Of a DNA stretch of 50,423 nt, positions 20,416-29,413 are shown piece after piece. Origin of the DNA: Archaeoglobaceae archaeon (GTDB taxonomy: Archaea > Halobacteriota > Archaeoglobi > Archaeoglobales > Archaeoglobaceae); assembly GCA_030153385.1 (NCBI GenBank), contig JASKJN010000003.1, forward strand, positions 1-50,423, given 5' to 3'. Under the pieces are notes generated by a model. That model was not told where the DNA came from. It did not search any database and was given only the letters and a program-made list of their open reading frames with translations. Each line of letters starts with the position of its first letter. Position 1 is the stretch's first letter. The translations under genes were made by a program, and so were the position numbers.

Positions 20416-20450
20416 AAGTCCTAAATTTCAACCTTTTATAATCCTTCGCA

Positions 20451-20865
20451 TTATTGCCCCCCTCGCGATGAGATGTAAAAAGTGGAGGTTGCAATCGCTA
20501 TCGTATCCCCTTTCTCATCTTTCAGTTCTCCATAGCCAACAGCAACCTTTGAGCCTATAAACAAAGGCTTTGCTTTGGCAGTAATTCTCCCCTTTGAGAC
20601 TGGTTTTAGATAGTGAACATTTAGCTGAGAAGTTATGGCTACCTTTCCTTTTTCAACAAGCTCTTTGTTTATGTTAAGACCAATTGCTGAATCGAGTATA
20701 CTTGCTATGACTCCACCATGAACCATCCCAAAGGGCTTGAAGATGCTTTTCTTCCACGTTTATTTCCACGAAGATCTCACTCTCATCCCTTTTTATTTTC
20801 ATCCCGATTAGATTATACCATGGCGCGCTTCCAACGAGCTTCACAAATACATCAACGACATCCAT
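20451..20865 (-). pseudogene. PaaI-like hotdog thioesterase interrupted by a frameshift
   Basis: N-part (MDVVDVFVKLVGSAPWYNLIGMKIKRDESEIFVEINVEEKHLQ) and C-part (PFGMVHGGVIASILDSAIGLNINK…) lie in different frames and meet at the hotdog motif. Confidence 0.72.
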
Positions 20866-20959
20866 GCACTCTCAGTGTTTCTGATCCTTAAAAATTTGTT
20901 GACGATCAGAGTTTTCAATCATAGAAAAATAAATATCCGCCACTTTTCAAATTGCTCTT

Positions 20960-21217
20960 ATCGGGGGAGTGGTGGTAGTAAGCCCCCTTCTGTTCCGACG
21001 GCATCAGTCTCAGCGGCTCTTTGGCCTTGCACCCGATGGCGGGCAGGAATTTCAACCAGCAAGGGTGATCTCTGCCCTTCGGCATCATCGCATTACCCCT
21101 TGCCGGGATTTTTCTGTTCCCGCCCGTTCCCCTCTCAGGGATCTCCTTACGGAGACCATCTTTGCGGGTGGGGGGACTTTCCTCCTTTCGGTAAGCCGTC
21201 CACCACCGCTCCCCCAA
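20960..21217 (-). ncRNA. rnpB: RNase P RNA (archaeal)
   Basis: GC-rich island; minus strand reads GGGGGAGCGGUGGU…GAGGAAAGUCC…ACAGAAGGGGGCUUACUACCACCACUCCCCC: conserved GAGGAAAGUCC and ACAGAA…GGCUUAC elements plus a near-perfect 14-bp closing P1-like helix. Confidence 0.9.
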
Positions 21218-21279
21218 AGAGTAGTTGATAGGGCATAAAATCTTTAAGGCGAGAGCGTTAGCAGTGGAAAGGTGAGCGC

Positions 21280-21684
21280 ATGATCTTTCAGGGTAGGAGT
21301 AAAAGAAAGCCAACCGGGGGGTTTTACAGACCGCACAGAAAGAAGAGGAAATACGAGCTTGGTGGAGAGCAGGTACTGACGACGATTGGCGAAAGGAAGG
21401 CAAAGAAGGAGAGAATGATGGGAGGAAGCTACAAGCTAAAGCTATACTCAGACAAATATGCGAACATTTACGACCCTGAGCAGAGAAAGGTTCTCAGAGT
21501 TGCAATCAAGGGTGTAATCGAGAATCCCGCACATGCTCACTACGTCAGACACGGAGTTATAACAAAAGGAGCGATAATACTGACAGAGATCGGAAAAGCA
21601 AAGGTTACGAACAGGCCAAGCCAAGAGGGAATCATTAACGGGATTTTAATAGAGAGAACAGAGGGGGCGCCAAAAAAACCATAG
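21280..21684 (+). CDS. rps8e: Ribosomal protein S8e
   Basis: FQGRSKRKPTGGFYRPHRKKRKYELGGE, ENPAHAHYVRHGVITKGAII, GKAKVTNRPSQEGIINGIL. Confidence 0.96.
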   Translation: MIFQGRSKRKPTGGFYRPHRKKRKYELGGEQVLTTIGERKAKKERMMGGSYKLKLYSDKYANIYDPEQRKVLRVAIKGVIENPAHAHYVRHGVITKGAIILTEIGKAKVTNRPSQEGIINGILIERTEGAPKKP

Positions 21685-21925
21685 ATGCATCGGCGGCAGG
21701 ATAGATGCCAATGATGTAGCGACGCCCCTGAGTTACTTATTCTTTAAATTAATAAGCCTTTCGGGGGAGTATTCTAAAACCAAATAATTTTCAAAACACG
21801 GCTTGTGTCATAGCTGATCCGTGAGTTTGCATGCCTGAGCTATCTCTTTACGCAGAATACAAAATCCACGCAATTCCCACCCCAAACCTAATAAAAATTT
21901 AATTCGAATAATAAAAATTAAAAAT

Positions 21926-22750
21926 TTATTGTGGTTTGCTTATCAGTTCGGTCTTGGAAAGGACCTTTCCGTCTCCAGAATGGGGATTTCTGAATAGCTT
22001 GTCACCGTATTTCTCTATTTCTCTTGCTTCATCTGCAAGGATCGCAGCTATGCGCATCATTTCATGTGCAGAAGCTATCAAGGGCACGTAGACGTTGTAA
22101 TCCTTTTCAACGAAGCAACCACGCACGTTTATGTCCGCAACTTTCTCTGCGATGAAGTAAGCAGCCATCGCCTTTGCCTTCGCATAGGGATTTGTGAACT
22201 TCCCAGCTTCGACAGCTTTCTCAGCTGTAACGATTATCTGCGGTAACTCTGGTTTCTTTCCTGCCTTTATATCTTCAATTACCTTGTCAATTGCCTCCTG
22301 AACCAACCTGAGAGCACCAGTTGCGGCAAGAACCTTTAAAACATCTGCATTGAAGAGAGCCATTTCAGTGGGATCGAGGAATTCTCTGCGAGCCCCGATC
22401 ATCGAGTCCGCATTCAGGAAAATGTAGCCAAATCCCTTCTCCTTCAGCTCATCCTTGGCCTTCTTTGCAGGGGCATCGCTGATCACTATAACAGGTTTCC
22501 CAGCAAAAGCCTCTCTCGCCGCCTTGGGTCCAGGCAAAGCTGCATTTGGCGAAGCAACAATTATCAGATCGGGATTGAATTCCTTCAGCTTTTCAGCAAC
22601 AACAGCCTCTTCAGGCTGCATTTTTGCTCCACTCGTCACGACACGGACTTCAATGTCTTCTCTATCCGCCCTTTCGTCAAGAAGGTATTCAAGTATAACC
22701 GCGGTGCCGATAGCACCCATCTTCAAAACTCCTACCTTCACCTTTGTCAT
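21926..22750 (-). CDS. mtd: F420-dependent methylenetetrahydromethanopterin dehydrogenase
   Basis: VKVGVLKMGAIGTAVILEYLLDERADREDIEVRVVTSGAKM; SPNAALPGPKAAREAF; DSMIGARREFLDPTEMALFNADVLKVLA. Confidence 0.95.
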   Translation of the reverse strand: MTKVKVGVLKMGAIGTAVILEYLLDERADREDIEVRVVTSGAKMQPEEAVVAEKLKEFNPDLIIVASPNAALPGPKAAREAFAGKPVIVISDAPAKKAKDELKEKGFGYIFLNADSMIGARREFLDPTEMALFNADVLKVLAATGALRLVQEAIDKVIEDIKAGKKPELPQIIVTAEKAVEAGKFTNPYAKAKAMAAYFIAEKVADINVRGCFVEKDYNVYVPLIASAHEMMRIAAILADEAREIEKYGDKLFRNPHSGDGKVLSKTELISKPQ

Positions 22751-22797
22751 AGCAAAAGAAAGAAGGTGGCGTATTTAATACTTGCCATTTCATTCCT

Positions 22798-23395
22798 TTA
22801 TTGAATATTGCTGGTCAACTTATCCACCGCTCTTCCAGCGCTAAGGTATGCTAAGATTACTGCTATAATCAGTAATACCGGCACAAGAATACCGATGATG
22901 TATAGAATTCCAGCAGTCTTGAAACCTCCTTCAATATCGCCCATTCTTATCAGCATTACTCCAAAGAAAATTGCTCCAACTAAGATTGCAATTACTGCGC
23001 CGAAAATGATTGCAAATGATATGATTGCGATTATTGATGAACTTGTGCTCGTTTCTAACGCCAATAATCCCAATCCGACAAAAAGCAAAAGAAATCCTAG
23101 AATCTGCAGAAAAATTCCATTTCTGCCTATACCATACTCTTCTTTTGCTTTTTTTTAAGTCTCCGGTGGCCATGAAGAAGTAAATGAAGCCAGCAATGCT
23201 GAGGATTATACACAGCACAAAAATTACCAGAAAAATCCCAACTCCAAAGATCAAAGCCGGATTCATGGGATCCGCTGAACTAAAGCCTGATACGAGTACT
23301 AGAGATAAAAGACCCAACAAAAGGATGGATGTTGCTAAGATATACATCAGCGCCCCAGTTCTCATCCTTCTCAAACCGTTTACCAATTCGTTCAT
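22798..23395 (-). pseudogene. DUF973-like multi-TM protein with a frameshift at an A8 run
   Basis: ORF 22931-23395 reads MNELVNGLRRMRTGALMYIL…GDLKK; shifting frame at the poly-A gives KAKEEYGIGRNGIFLQILGFLLLFVGLGLLALE…, which runs into ORF 22798-23088. Confidence 0.72.
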
Positions 23396-23486
23396 AGGCT
23401 AAATAATTAAACAAGAAATTAAAGAATTTTTGCAATTTTGCCACATCTCGAACTCCTTCACACTTATCACCGATAATCAAAAGGAG

Positions 23487-24215
23487 CTAACTCAAAAACT
23501 TTCTAACTTCTTCCTTAAGAACTCCTGAATATTCCTGTATTCTTCCAGCAAAGTTCTCGAGCTCGGGATCGACTGGCAAATGTTCTACTCTTATCCCATG
23601 CTTTTTTCCGAGATCTTCAACGATATCGGGCTTTCCAAAGGGATAAATTAGCCCTTCTGGGGTTTTAAGATAGCACATGTTCGCAATAATCCTCTTAACT
23701 TCAATTTTTGAATCGAGCAAATAGTCAAGCATGTGCTTAACGGTCATCACTGAGAGCTTCGATGGCAGAGTTACAAGAAATACCTCGGGATTTACAACTC
23801 TTTTTAATGTAAGAAGCTCTTCTCCCATCCCTGGGGGCATGTCGATAATCACAGTTTCTTCATTCACATTTGAAAGGCCGAGAAGGGATTCCAACACATT
23901 ACCCTCCTCGCTTCCAGTTAAAACTACGTAGCGGTCTCCAACAATTCCTCCAATACTGAAAATGGACACGTTTCCAACTTTGAACGGCTCTATTCCATTC
24001 TTACTGACCCCATGCAATTTACTAATACCAAATAGCTTTAAAGTGGAATTTCCATAGATATCGAGGTCTATAATAGCAGTATTCTGCCTTTCACTTAAAT
24101 TTAATGCTATTAAAGAGGCAACAGTGCTCTTTCCAACCCCTCCCTTTGCGCTCATAACCGCGATAACTCTCTTCCCCCTCAAACGCTCTCTTGCAAGCTC
24201 AAGGAGCGGGTTCAT
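23487..24215 (-). CDS. Mrp/MinD-family P-loop ATPase, candidate atypical HypB-type partner of HypA
   Basis: VMSAKGGVGKSTVASLIALNL, DLDIYGNS, DMPPGMGEELLT; ATGA overlap with hypA. Confidence 0.85.
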   Translation of the reverse strand: MNPLLELARERLRGKRVIAVMSAKGGVGKSTVASLIALNLSERQNTAIIDLDIYGNSTLKLFGISKLHGVSKNGIEPFKVGNVSIFSIGGIVGDRYVVLTGSEEGNVLESLLGLSNVNEETVIIDMPPGMGEELLTLKRVVNPEVFLVTLPSKLSVMTVKHMLDYLLDSKIEVKRIIANMCYLKTPEGLIYPFGKPDIVEDLGKKHGIRVEHLPVDPELENFAGRIQEYSGVLKEEVRKFLS

Positions 24216-24619
24216 ACCTCTATCCCCTCAACCCTTATTGAGGAGTCAACTTCAAAGTCATTTGAACCGCACTTCGGGCATTTTGCAAATGCGGTGATAA
24301 GCGAGGGAGCAATGTGAAGTGGATTCTCCTCGCCGTAATCTTTTATCACAGATTCGAGTTCTTCTTTTATATCTTTCATGGTGAAAACGTTTCCACAGCT
24401 TCTGCATTTAAAATTCTGTTCCCTAACAATAACTTCAAGCTCCGCACCGCTTATCTTGCTCTCCTTCTTGATCGTGTTGAAGGCCTCGAGGAGAATTTCT
24501 ACTTCAAGCATCGATAATGATGGAATTGAGAGGTAAACCTTCTTCACTTTCAAGTTTCTTTCCAGAGACCACTTCTCAACACTGCCCACTATCGACATTG
24601 CAATGGCCCATTCGTGCAT
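24212..24619 (-). CDS. hypA: Hydrogenase nickel incorporation protein HypA
   Basis: MHEWAIAMSIV Ni-site start; zinc-site cysteines CRSCG…CPKCGS. Confidence 0.93.
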   Translation of the reverse strand: MHEWAIAMSIVGSVEKWSLERNLKVKKVYLSIPSLSMLEVEILLEAFNTIKKESKISGAELEVIVREQNFKCRSCGNVFTMKDIKEELESVIKDYGEENPLHIAPSLITAFAKCPKCGSNDFEVDSSIRVEGIEV

Positions 24620-24733
24620 AGCATCGATAATCCCATCAATTTAAATAGTTCGTGTACACCTCCACGGTTACCGGTGGAGAAGTTCTCAAAACAAGGTGGA
24701 AAATTTTATAACACTTTAATCATTACAATATTC

Positions 24734-25672
24734 ATGAAAATTCCCGTAACTGGTGGAGAGATAAAGCTTCAGGAGATTGGTTTTACTCTTGTGCACGAGC
24801 ATCTGAAAACTGAAAGTGAAGCGGTAAAAATCCAGTGGCCTCATATCTACAGCGAAGAGCTTGCTTTTAAAAACGCTGTTGAAGAAGTTAAAAGAGCCAA
24901 ATCTCTCGGCGTGTCAACGATTTGCGACGCTTCAGTCATGGGACTTGGAAGAGATGTAAGATTTATAGAGAGAGTTGCAAAGGAAGCAAAAATAAACGTT
25001 GTCGTTGCTACTGGAGTTTATCTGAGATCCGAGTTACCTTTCTACTTCCTTGGAAGAAACGAAGAAGAGATTGCAGAGCTCTTCGTTCATGACATAAAGA
25101 ATGGGATACAGGGGACGCAAACCAAGGCAGCTTTTCTGAAGGTTACAACCGATCCAAGCCTTACGCAGGATGTCGAGCTTGCATTAAAGGCTGTGGCCAT
25201 AGCTCATGAAAAAACGAAAGCTCCAATTTATACCCACACAAATGCTCACATGAAAACTGGGCTGGAACAGCAAAGGATTTTCAAGGAAATGGGTGTAGAT
25301 CTTGCCAGAGTATGCATAGGCCATACCGGGGACACTACTGACATGGATTACATCAAAAAGATCTTGGGCGAAGGCAGTTTTGTTGGGCTTGACAGATACG
25401 GGCTTGATTACCTTCTGCCAGTCGAAGAGAGAAACAAGGTTCTTCAGGATCTGATAAAAGATGGTTTCGCAGATCAGATCCTCGTTTCTCAGGATTACTG
25501 CTGTAGCATAGACTGGGGGATTGCAAAACCGGAAAACAAACCCCTGCTTGCACCAAGATGGTCTATGACGCTCGTCTTTGAAGAGGTCATTCCATTGCTC
25601 AGAAAAATTTCAGATGAGCTTGTTGAGAAAATATTCGTTGAAAATCCGCAGAGGTTCCTTGGAAAAATTTAG
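24734..25672 (+). CDS. Phosphotriesterase-family metal-dependent hydrolase (lactonase-like)
   Basis: GFTLVHEHL; CIGHTGDTTDMDYIKKIL; VSQDYCCS; FVENPQRFLGKI. Start set at the internal ATG. Confidence 0.87.
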   Translation: MKIPVTGGEIKLQEIGFTLVHEHLKTESEAVKIQWPHIYSEELAFKNAVEEVKRAKSLGVSTICDASVMGLGRDVRFIERVAKEAKINVVVATGVYLRSELPFYFLGRNEEEIAELFVHDIKNGIQGTQTKAAFLKVTTDPSLTQDVELALKAVAIAHEKTKAPIYTHTNAHMKTGLEQQRIFKEMGVDLARVCIGHTGDTTDMDYIKKILGEGSFVGLDRYGLDYLLPVEERNKVLQDLIKDGFADQILVSQDYCCSIDWGIAKPENKPLLAPRWSMTLVFEEVIPLLRKISDELVEKIFVENPQRFLGKI

Positions 25673-25834
25673 GCCACAACGAGTTGGCAAGTATCCAAGA
25701 TTAGCGAGTTCGGAGAGTTCAGGTTTTGAAGAGATTTCTGAAAGGATCAATTAAAAAAGGATATATCAAATAGTAAAAATCGAAAAGCATTTAAAATCCT
25801 GCTATTTTTTATTTATAAACAATGAGGTGGAAAA

Positions 25835-25891
25835 ATGGGGAACGTATTCGGTTTGATTGGTTGTGGGGGTGCTTTAAATGAGAACATCTGA
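25835..25891 (+). other. Putative 18-codon leader ORF MGNVFGLIGCGGALNENI*
   Basis: ATG preceded by GAGGTGG at 5 nt spacing; stop lies inside the start region of the downstream CDS. Confidence 0.45.
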
Positions 25892-27305
25892 GGAATACAG
25901 ACAAGATCTTTTTAAAATGAAGCCGAACATCTACGTAAGGGGAAAGAAAGTGAAGAGAGACTCACCTGAGCTAAGAGGAGGGATTAATGTAATCTCAAAA
26001 ACCTTCGACCTCGTCGAAAACCCTGATTTCAAGGATTTGCTTGTAACGCACTCTCATTTGACCGGGAAAAAGATAAACAGATTCACACATATAAATCAGT
26101 CTGCAGAAGATTTGCTAAAGAAGCAGGAAATGATTAGGAAATGCTGTCAGGCCACAGGCGGTTGCATTCAGCGTTGCATGGGATGTGATGCCATAAACGG
26201 GTTATCAGTGGCAACATTTGCAGCAGATCAGGAGTTTGGGACGGATTACCACAAGAGGTTTATAGAATATCTCAAAGAATTCCAGAACAGAGATCTCGTC
26301 GCAGCATGTGCTCAGACCGATGTTAAGGGAGACAGAAGCAAAAGACCTCACGAACAGGACGATCCGGACATGTATGTTCGAGTTGTGGAGGAGAGAAGTG
26401 ATGGTATCATCGTAAGAGGAGCAAAGAACTGCATAACGATGGCAAGTATTGCGAATGAGATCATTGTGGTGCCGACAAGGGCTATGACGGAAAAGGATAA
26501 AGCCTACAGCGTGGCCTTTGCGGTTCCGGGAGATGCTGAGGGTGTTAAGATCATTGCAAGAACCGCTCATCACAGGGCTCCGCCAGAGTTCAACATGCCG
26601 TTCAGCGAAATTGGAGACGACGAGAACATGGTCATCTTCGACGACGTCTTCGTGCCATGGGATCGCGTCTTTCTTTGTGGAGAACACAAACAAGCGACGA
26701 TGGCTGCCCATCTCTTTGCCCTCTTCCACAGACACAGCTACACAGGCTGTAAGCCTGCAGCGACTGATGTAAAAATGGGTTTTGGAGCATTGATAGCGGA
26801 ATACAATGGCGTTTACGACAGGCACAACATAAGGGAGAGGCTGGTTGAGCTAGCTGCGACAGCTGAACTTGTTTACGCAGCCGGAATAGCTTCAGCAGTT
26901 AAGGGAATGAAGACTCCCGCAGGAACATTCATTCCAAATGAAGTGTATGCGAACGTGGGCAGAAGGCATGCTGGGCTTAATTACTATCACGACCTCGAGA
27001 TCCTTGCAGAACTCGCGGGCGGTCTTCCAGCATGTTTGCCATTCGCAGAGGATTATCTGAATCCAGAAACAAGGCCATACATTGACAAATACATAAAAAG
27101 GAGGAGCGACATACCACCAGAGAAGGTGTATCGCTGTCTCTACGGAATTTCGAACATCCTCGCTTCCTCGCTTGGAGGGACGAGCGCTGTTGCTGGAGTC
27201 CATGGTGGTGGCTCGCCTGTGATGGAGGACATCGCAATAATGCGCTCTTACGACTTCGAGGAGAAGAAGAAGATCGCAAAATACCTCGTAGGAATCCGAG
27301 ATTAA
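25878..27305 (+). CDS. abfD: 4-hydroxybutyryl-CoA dehydratase/vinylacetyl-CoA isomerase family (4-HPA hydroxylase superfamily)
   Basis: Motif TGGCIQRCMGCDA (CxxxC) and HRHSYTGC (H-x6-C) match the expected [4Fe-4S] ligand pattern (Cys, Cys, His, Cys) of AbfD; overall flavin fold motifs. Confidence 0.85.
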   Translation: MRTSEEYRQDLFKMKPNIYVRGKKVKRDSPELRGGINVISKTFDLVENPDFKDLLVTHSHLTGKKINRFTHINQSAEDLLKKQEMIRKCCQATGGCIQRCMGCDAINGLSVATFAADQEFGTDYHKRFIEYLKEFQNRDLVAACAQTDVKGDRSKRPHEQDDPDMYVRVVEERSDGIIVRGAKNCITMASIANEIIVVPTRAMTEKDKAYSVAFAVPGDAEGVKIIARTAHHRAPPEFNMPFSEIGDDENMVIFDDVFVPWDRVFLCGEHKQATMAAHLFALFHRHSYTGCKPAATDVKMGFGALIAEYNGVYDRHNIRERLVELAATAELVYAAGIASAVKGMKTPAGTFIPNEVYANVGRRHAGLNYYHDLEILAELAGGLPACLPFAEDYLNPETRPYIDKYIKRRSDIPPEKVYRCLYGISNILASSLGGTSAVAGVHGGGSPVMEDIAIMRSYDFEEKKKIAKYLVGIRD

Positions 27306-27318
27306 ATCCGTGATTTTT

Positions 27319-27750
27319 ATGTTTTTTGAAGATTTTGAGCTCGGAATGAGATTCGAGACTGCGGGCAAGACTATAACCGAAGCGGACATAGTGAATTTCG
27401 CAGGTGTTAGTGGTGACTGGAACAGAATTCATCTCGATGAAGAATTTGCGAAGAAAACTCCTTTTGGCAAAAGAATTGCTCACGGATTGCTTACACTCTC
27501 GATCACGAGCGGTCTAATAACGAGATTGCGCTTGACAGAGGATAGCTTAATAGCTTTCTACGGCATAGATAGGCTGAGGTTCACAAAGCCCGTTTTCATT
27601 GGTGACACAATTAGAGGAGTCGTTGAGGTGGAGGGCAAGGAGGATAAAGGCGATTATGGAGTTGTCTCCTTCAAGATCTCGACTCTAAATCAGAGAGATG
27701 AAGTAGTGATGGTCGCTACTTTCAAGACTGCAGTTAAGAAAAAGATATGA
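27319..27750 (+). CDS. MaoC-family (R)-specific hydratase
   Basis: FEDFELGMRFETAGKTITEADIVNFAGVSGDWNRIHLDEEFAKKTPFGKRIAHGLLTLSI hot-dog/MaoC motif. Confidence 0.92.
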   Translation: MFFEDFELGMRFETAGKTITEADIVNFAGVSGDWNRIHLDEEFAKKTPFGKRIAHGLLTLSITSGLITRLRLTEDSLIAFYGIDRLRFTKPVFIGDTIRGVVEVEGKEDKGDYGVVSFKISTLNQRDEVVMVATFKTAVKKKI

Positions 27751-28709
27751 TCGAAAAAATCGCCGAAGGGCTTTACAGGATTGAGATCCCTCTGCCCAAA
27801 AATCCATTGAAGCTACTTAACTCCTACGTGATCACAGGAAGCAAGTTTTTGATCATAGACACGGGTTTCAACCTAGATGCATGCTACGAAGAGATGTTAA
27901 GAGGTTTGAGGCAGATTGGTGTCGATTTGAAGAAGACAGAAATTTTTGTAACTCACCTGCATGCGGATCATCTCGGCTTGGCCGGCAGACTGGCTGAAGA
28001 GGTTTATATGAGCAAGACTGATGCGGAGATCGCAATGGAATCTGCGAAGCATCCCGAATACTGGAATGAGCTTGTGGAATTCTACAAGAAGAATGGTTTT
28101 CCATCTAATGAGGCTGAAAAAGTATCGAAAATACATCCAGCGGTAAAATACAGTCCCAAAGCCATACAGTTCAATTTTTTAGAGGAAGGAGATGTTTTAG
28201 AGTTTGGAAATTACAGACTTGAAGTTCTGCACACCCCGGGGCACACACCGGGGCATCTATGCCTCTATGACCCAGATAAGAAAATCCTTTTCTCGGGGGA
28301 TCACATATTATTCGACATAACCCCAAACATAACGCACTGGGAAACACTCGACGATGCTCTTGGAGTTTATCTTCAGAGCCTCGATAAGGTCTACGCTCTC
28401 GAAGTCGAAAAGACTCTGCCAGGACACAGAAACTTCTGTTGTGATCATAGAAAGAGGATAGAAGAGCTGAAAGAGCACCACAGAAAGAGGCTTGAAGAAG
28501 CTCTTAATGCAGTAAAATCTGGCTCAAAGACTGCTTGGGAAATTGCGCAGAAAATAACTTGGGATCTAACTTATGAAGACTGGAACGAACTTCCGACGAT
28601 GCAGAAATGGTTTGCTGTTGGCGAAACAATTGCCCATCTTGATTATCTCGAGAAGAGGAAGATGATTTTTAGAGAGAACTCAGATAAAATTTACTATTAC
28701 ACCACCTAA
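27747..28709 (+). CDS. Metallo-beta-lactamase fold hydrolase
   Basis: THLHADHLG, HTPGHTPGHLCL, FSGDHILF, LPGH. Confidence 0.92.
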   Translation: MIEKIAEGLYRIEIPLPKNPLKLLNSYVITGSKFLIIDTGFNLDACYEEMLRGLRQIGVDLKKTEIFVTHLHADHLGLAGRLAEEVYMSKTDAEIAMESAKHPEYWNELVEFYKKNGFPSNEAEKVSKIHPAVKYSPKAIQFNFLEEGDVLEFGNYRLEVLHTPGHTPGHLCLYDPDKKILFSGDHILFDITPNITHWETLDDALGVYLQSLDKVYALEVEKTLPGHRNFCCDHRKRIEELKEHHRKRLEEALNAVKSGSKTAWEIAQKITWDLTYEDWNELPTMQKWFAVGETIAHLDYLEKRKMIFRENSDKIYYYTT

Positions 28710-29413
28710 ACAACACCAATCTCTTCGAACATTCTTTCATCCAGAGTATTTATAGTTGTATCTTCAACAATTCTACCTTTTGACATCAAAACAACTCGAT
28801 TGCATAGCCTTTTGATTATTTCAAGTTCGTGAGACGTTATAACGACCGTGCCCTCGTATTTTCTCATCATCTCTGCAACCATTCTTTTTGTCTTCCCATC
28901 CACGTTTGCAGTTGGTTCATCAAGGAAGATAACCTCGGGTCTGTAGATCAGAACGCTTGCTATTTCAACCTTCTTCTTTTCCCCTCCGCTAAGTCTAAAG
29001 GGCGGTTTATGGAGAATTTCCTTTAGATCGAACATCTCCGAGTATTCTAAAAGTAGCTGTCTCATCTTCTCCTCGTTTATTTCTAACTGTCTTGGAACGT
29101 AGAGGAGTTCATCTCTTACAGTGGGGTTGAAGAGGAAGTCGTCGGGGTTCTGGAAAACTACACCTATCTTTCGCCTGATGCTTTCGAAATTCTTTTTATC
29201 AGGCGTCAGTCCAAAAATCCTTACCTCTCCTTTTGTCGGTTTCAGCAGGCCAGAGAGGAGAAAGATCAGCGTTGACTTACCACTTCCATTTGGTCCCACT
29301 ATCCCGACTCTCTCGCCCCTGAATATCTCTATGCTCACATCTTGCACTCCCATGCTTCCATCCGGGTAGACGTAGCTGATCCCCCTTGCACTGATCAGAG
29401 GACTATGCACCAC
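28706..29413 (-). CDS. cbiO: Energy-coupling cobalt/nickel ABC transporter ATP-binding protein
   Basis: Walker A GPNGSGKST, FQNPDDFLF, LSGGEKKKVEIASVL, Walker B VIFLDEPT; operon with cbiQ and cbiM. Confidence 0.93.
   Translation of the reverse strand: MVHSPLISARGISYVYPDGSMGVQDVSIEIFRGERVGIVGPNGSGKSTLIFLLSGLLKPTKGEVRIFGLTPDKKNFESIRRKIGVVFQNPDDFLFNPTVRDELLYVPRQLEINEEKMRQLLLEYSEMFDLKEILHKPPFRLSGGEKKKVEIASVLIYRPEVIFLDEPTANVDGKTKRMVAEMMRKYEGTVVITSHELEIIKRLCNRVVLMSKGRIVEDTTINTLDERMFEEIGVV

Noticed and set aside
20875-21403. ORFs 20875-21228 (+), 20915-21403 (-), 20969-21238 (+)
   Set aside because: They lie over the RNase P RNA and the S8e start; explained by GC-rich structured RNA.
26205-27483. 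Antisense ORFs within abfD (26205-26825, 26892-27389, 26977-27483)
   Set aside because: Opposite strand of a strongly conserved enzyme; no recognisable domains.
25878-28709. abfD-MaoC-MBL cluster as a new carbon fixation module
   Set aside because: AbfD homologues are common in Archaeoglobales outside the 3HP/4HB cycle, and no 4-hydroxybutyryl-CoA synthetase or cycle genes are present here.
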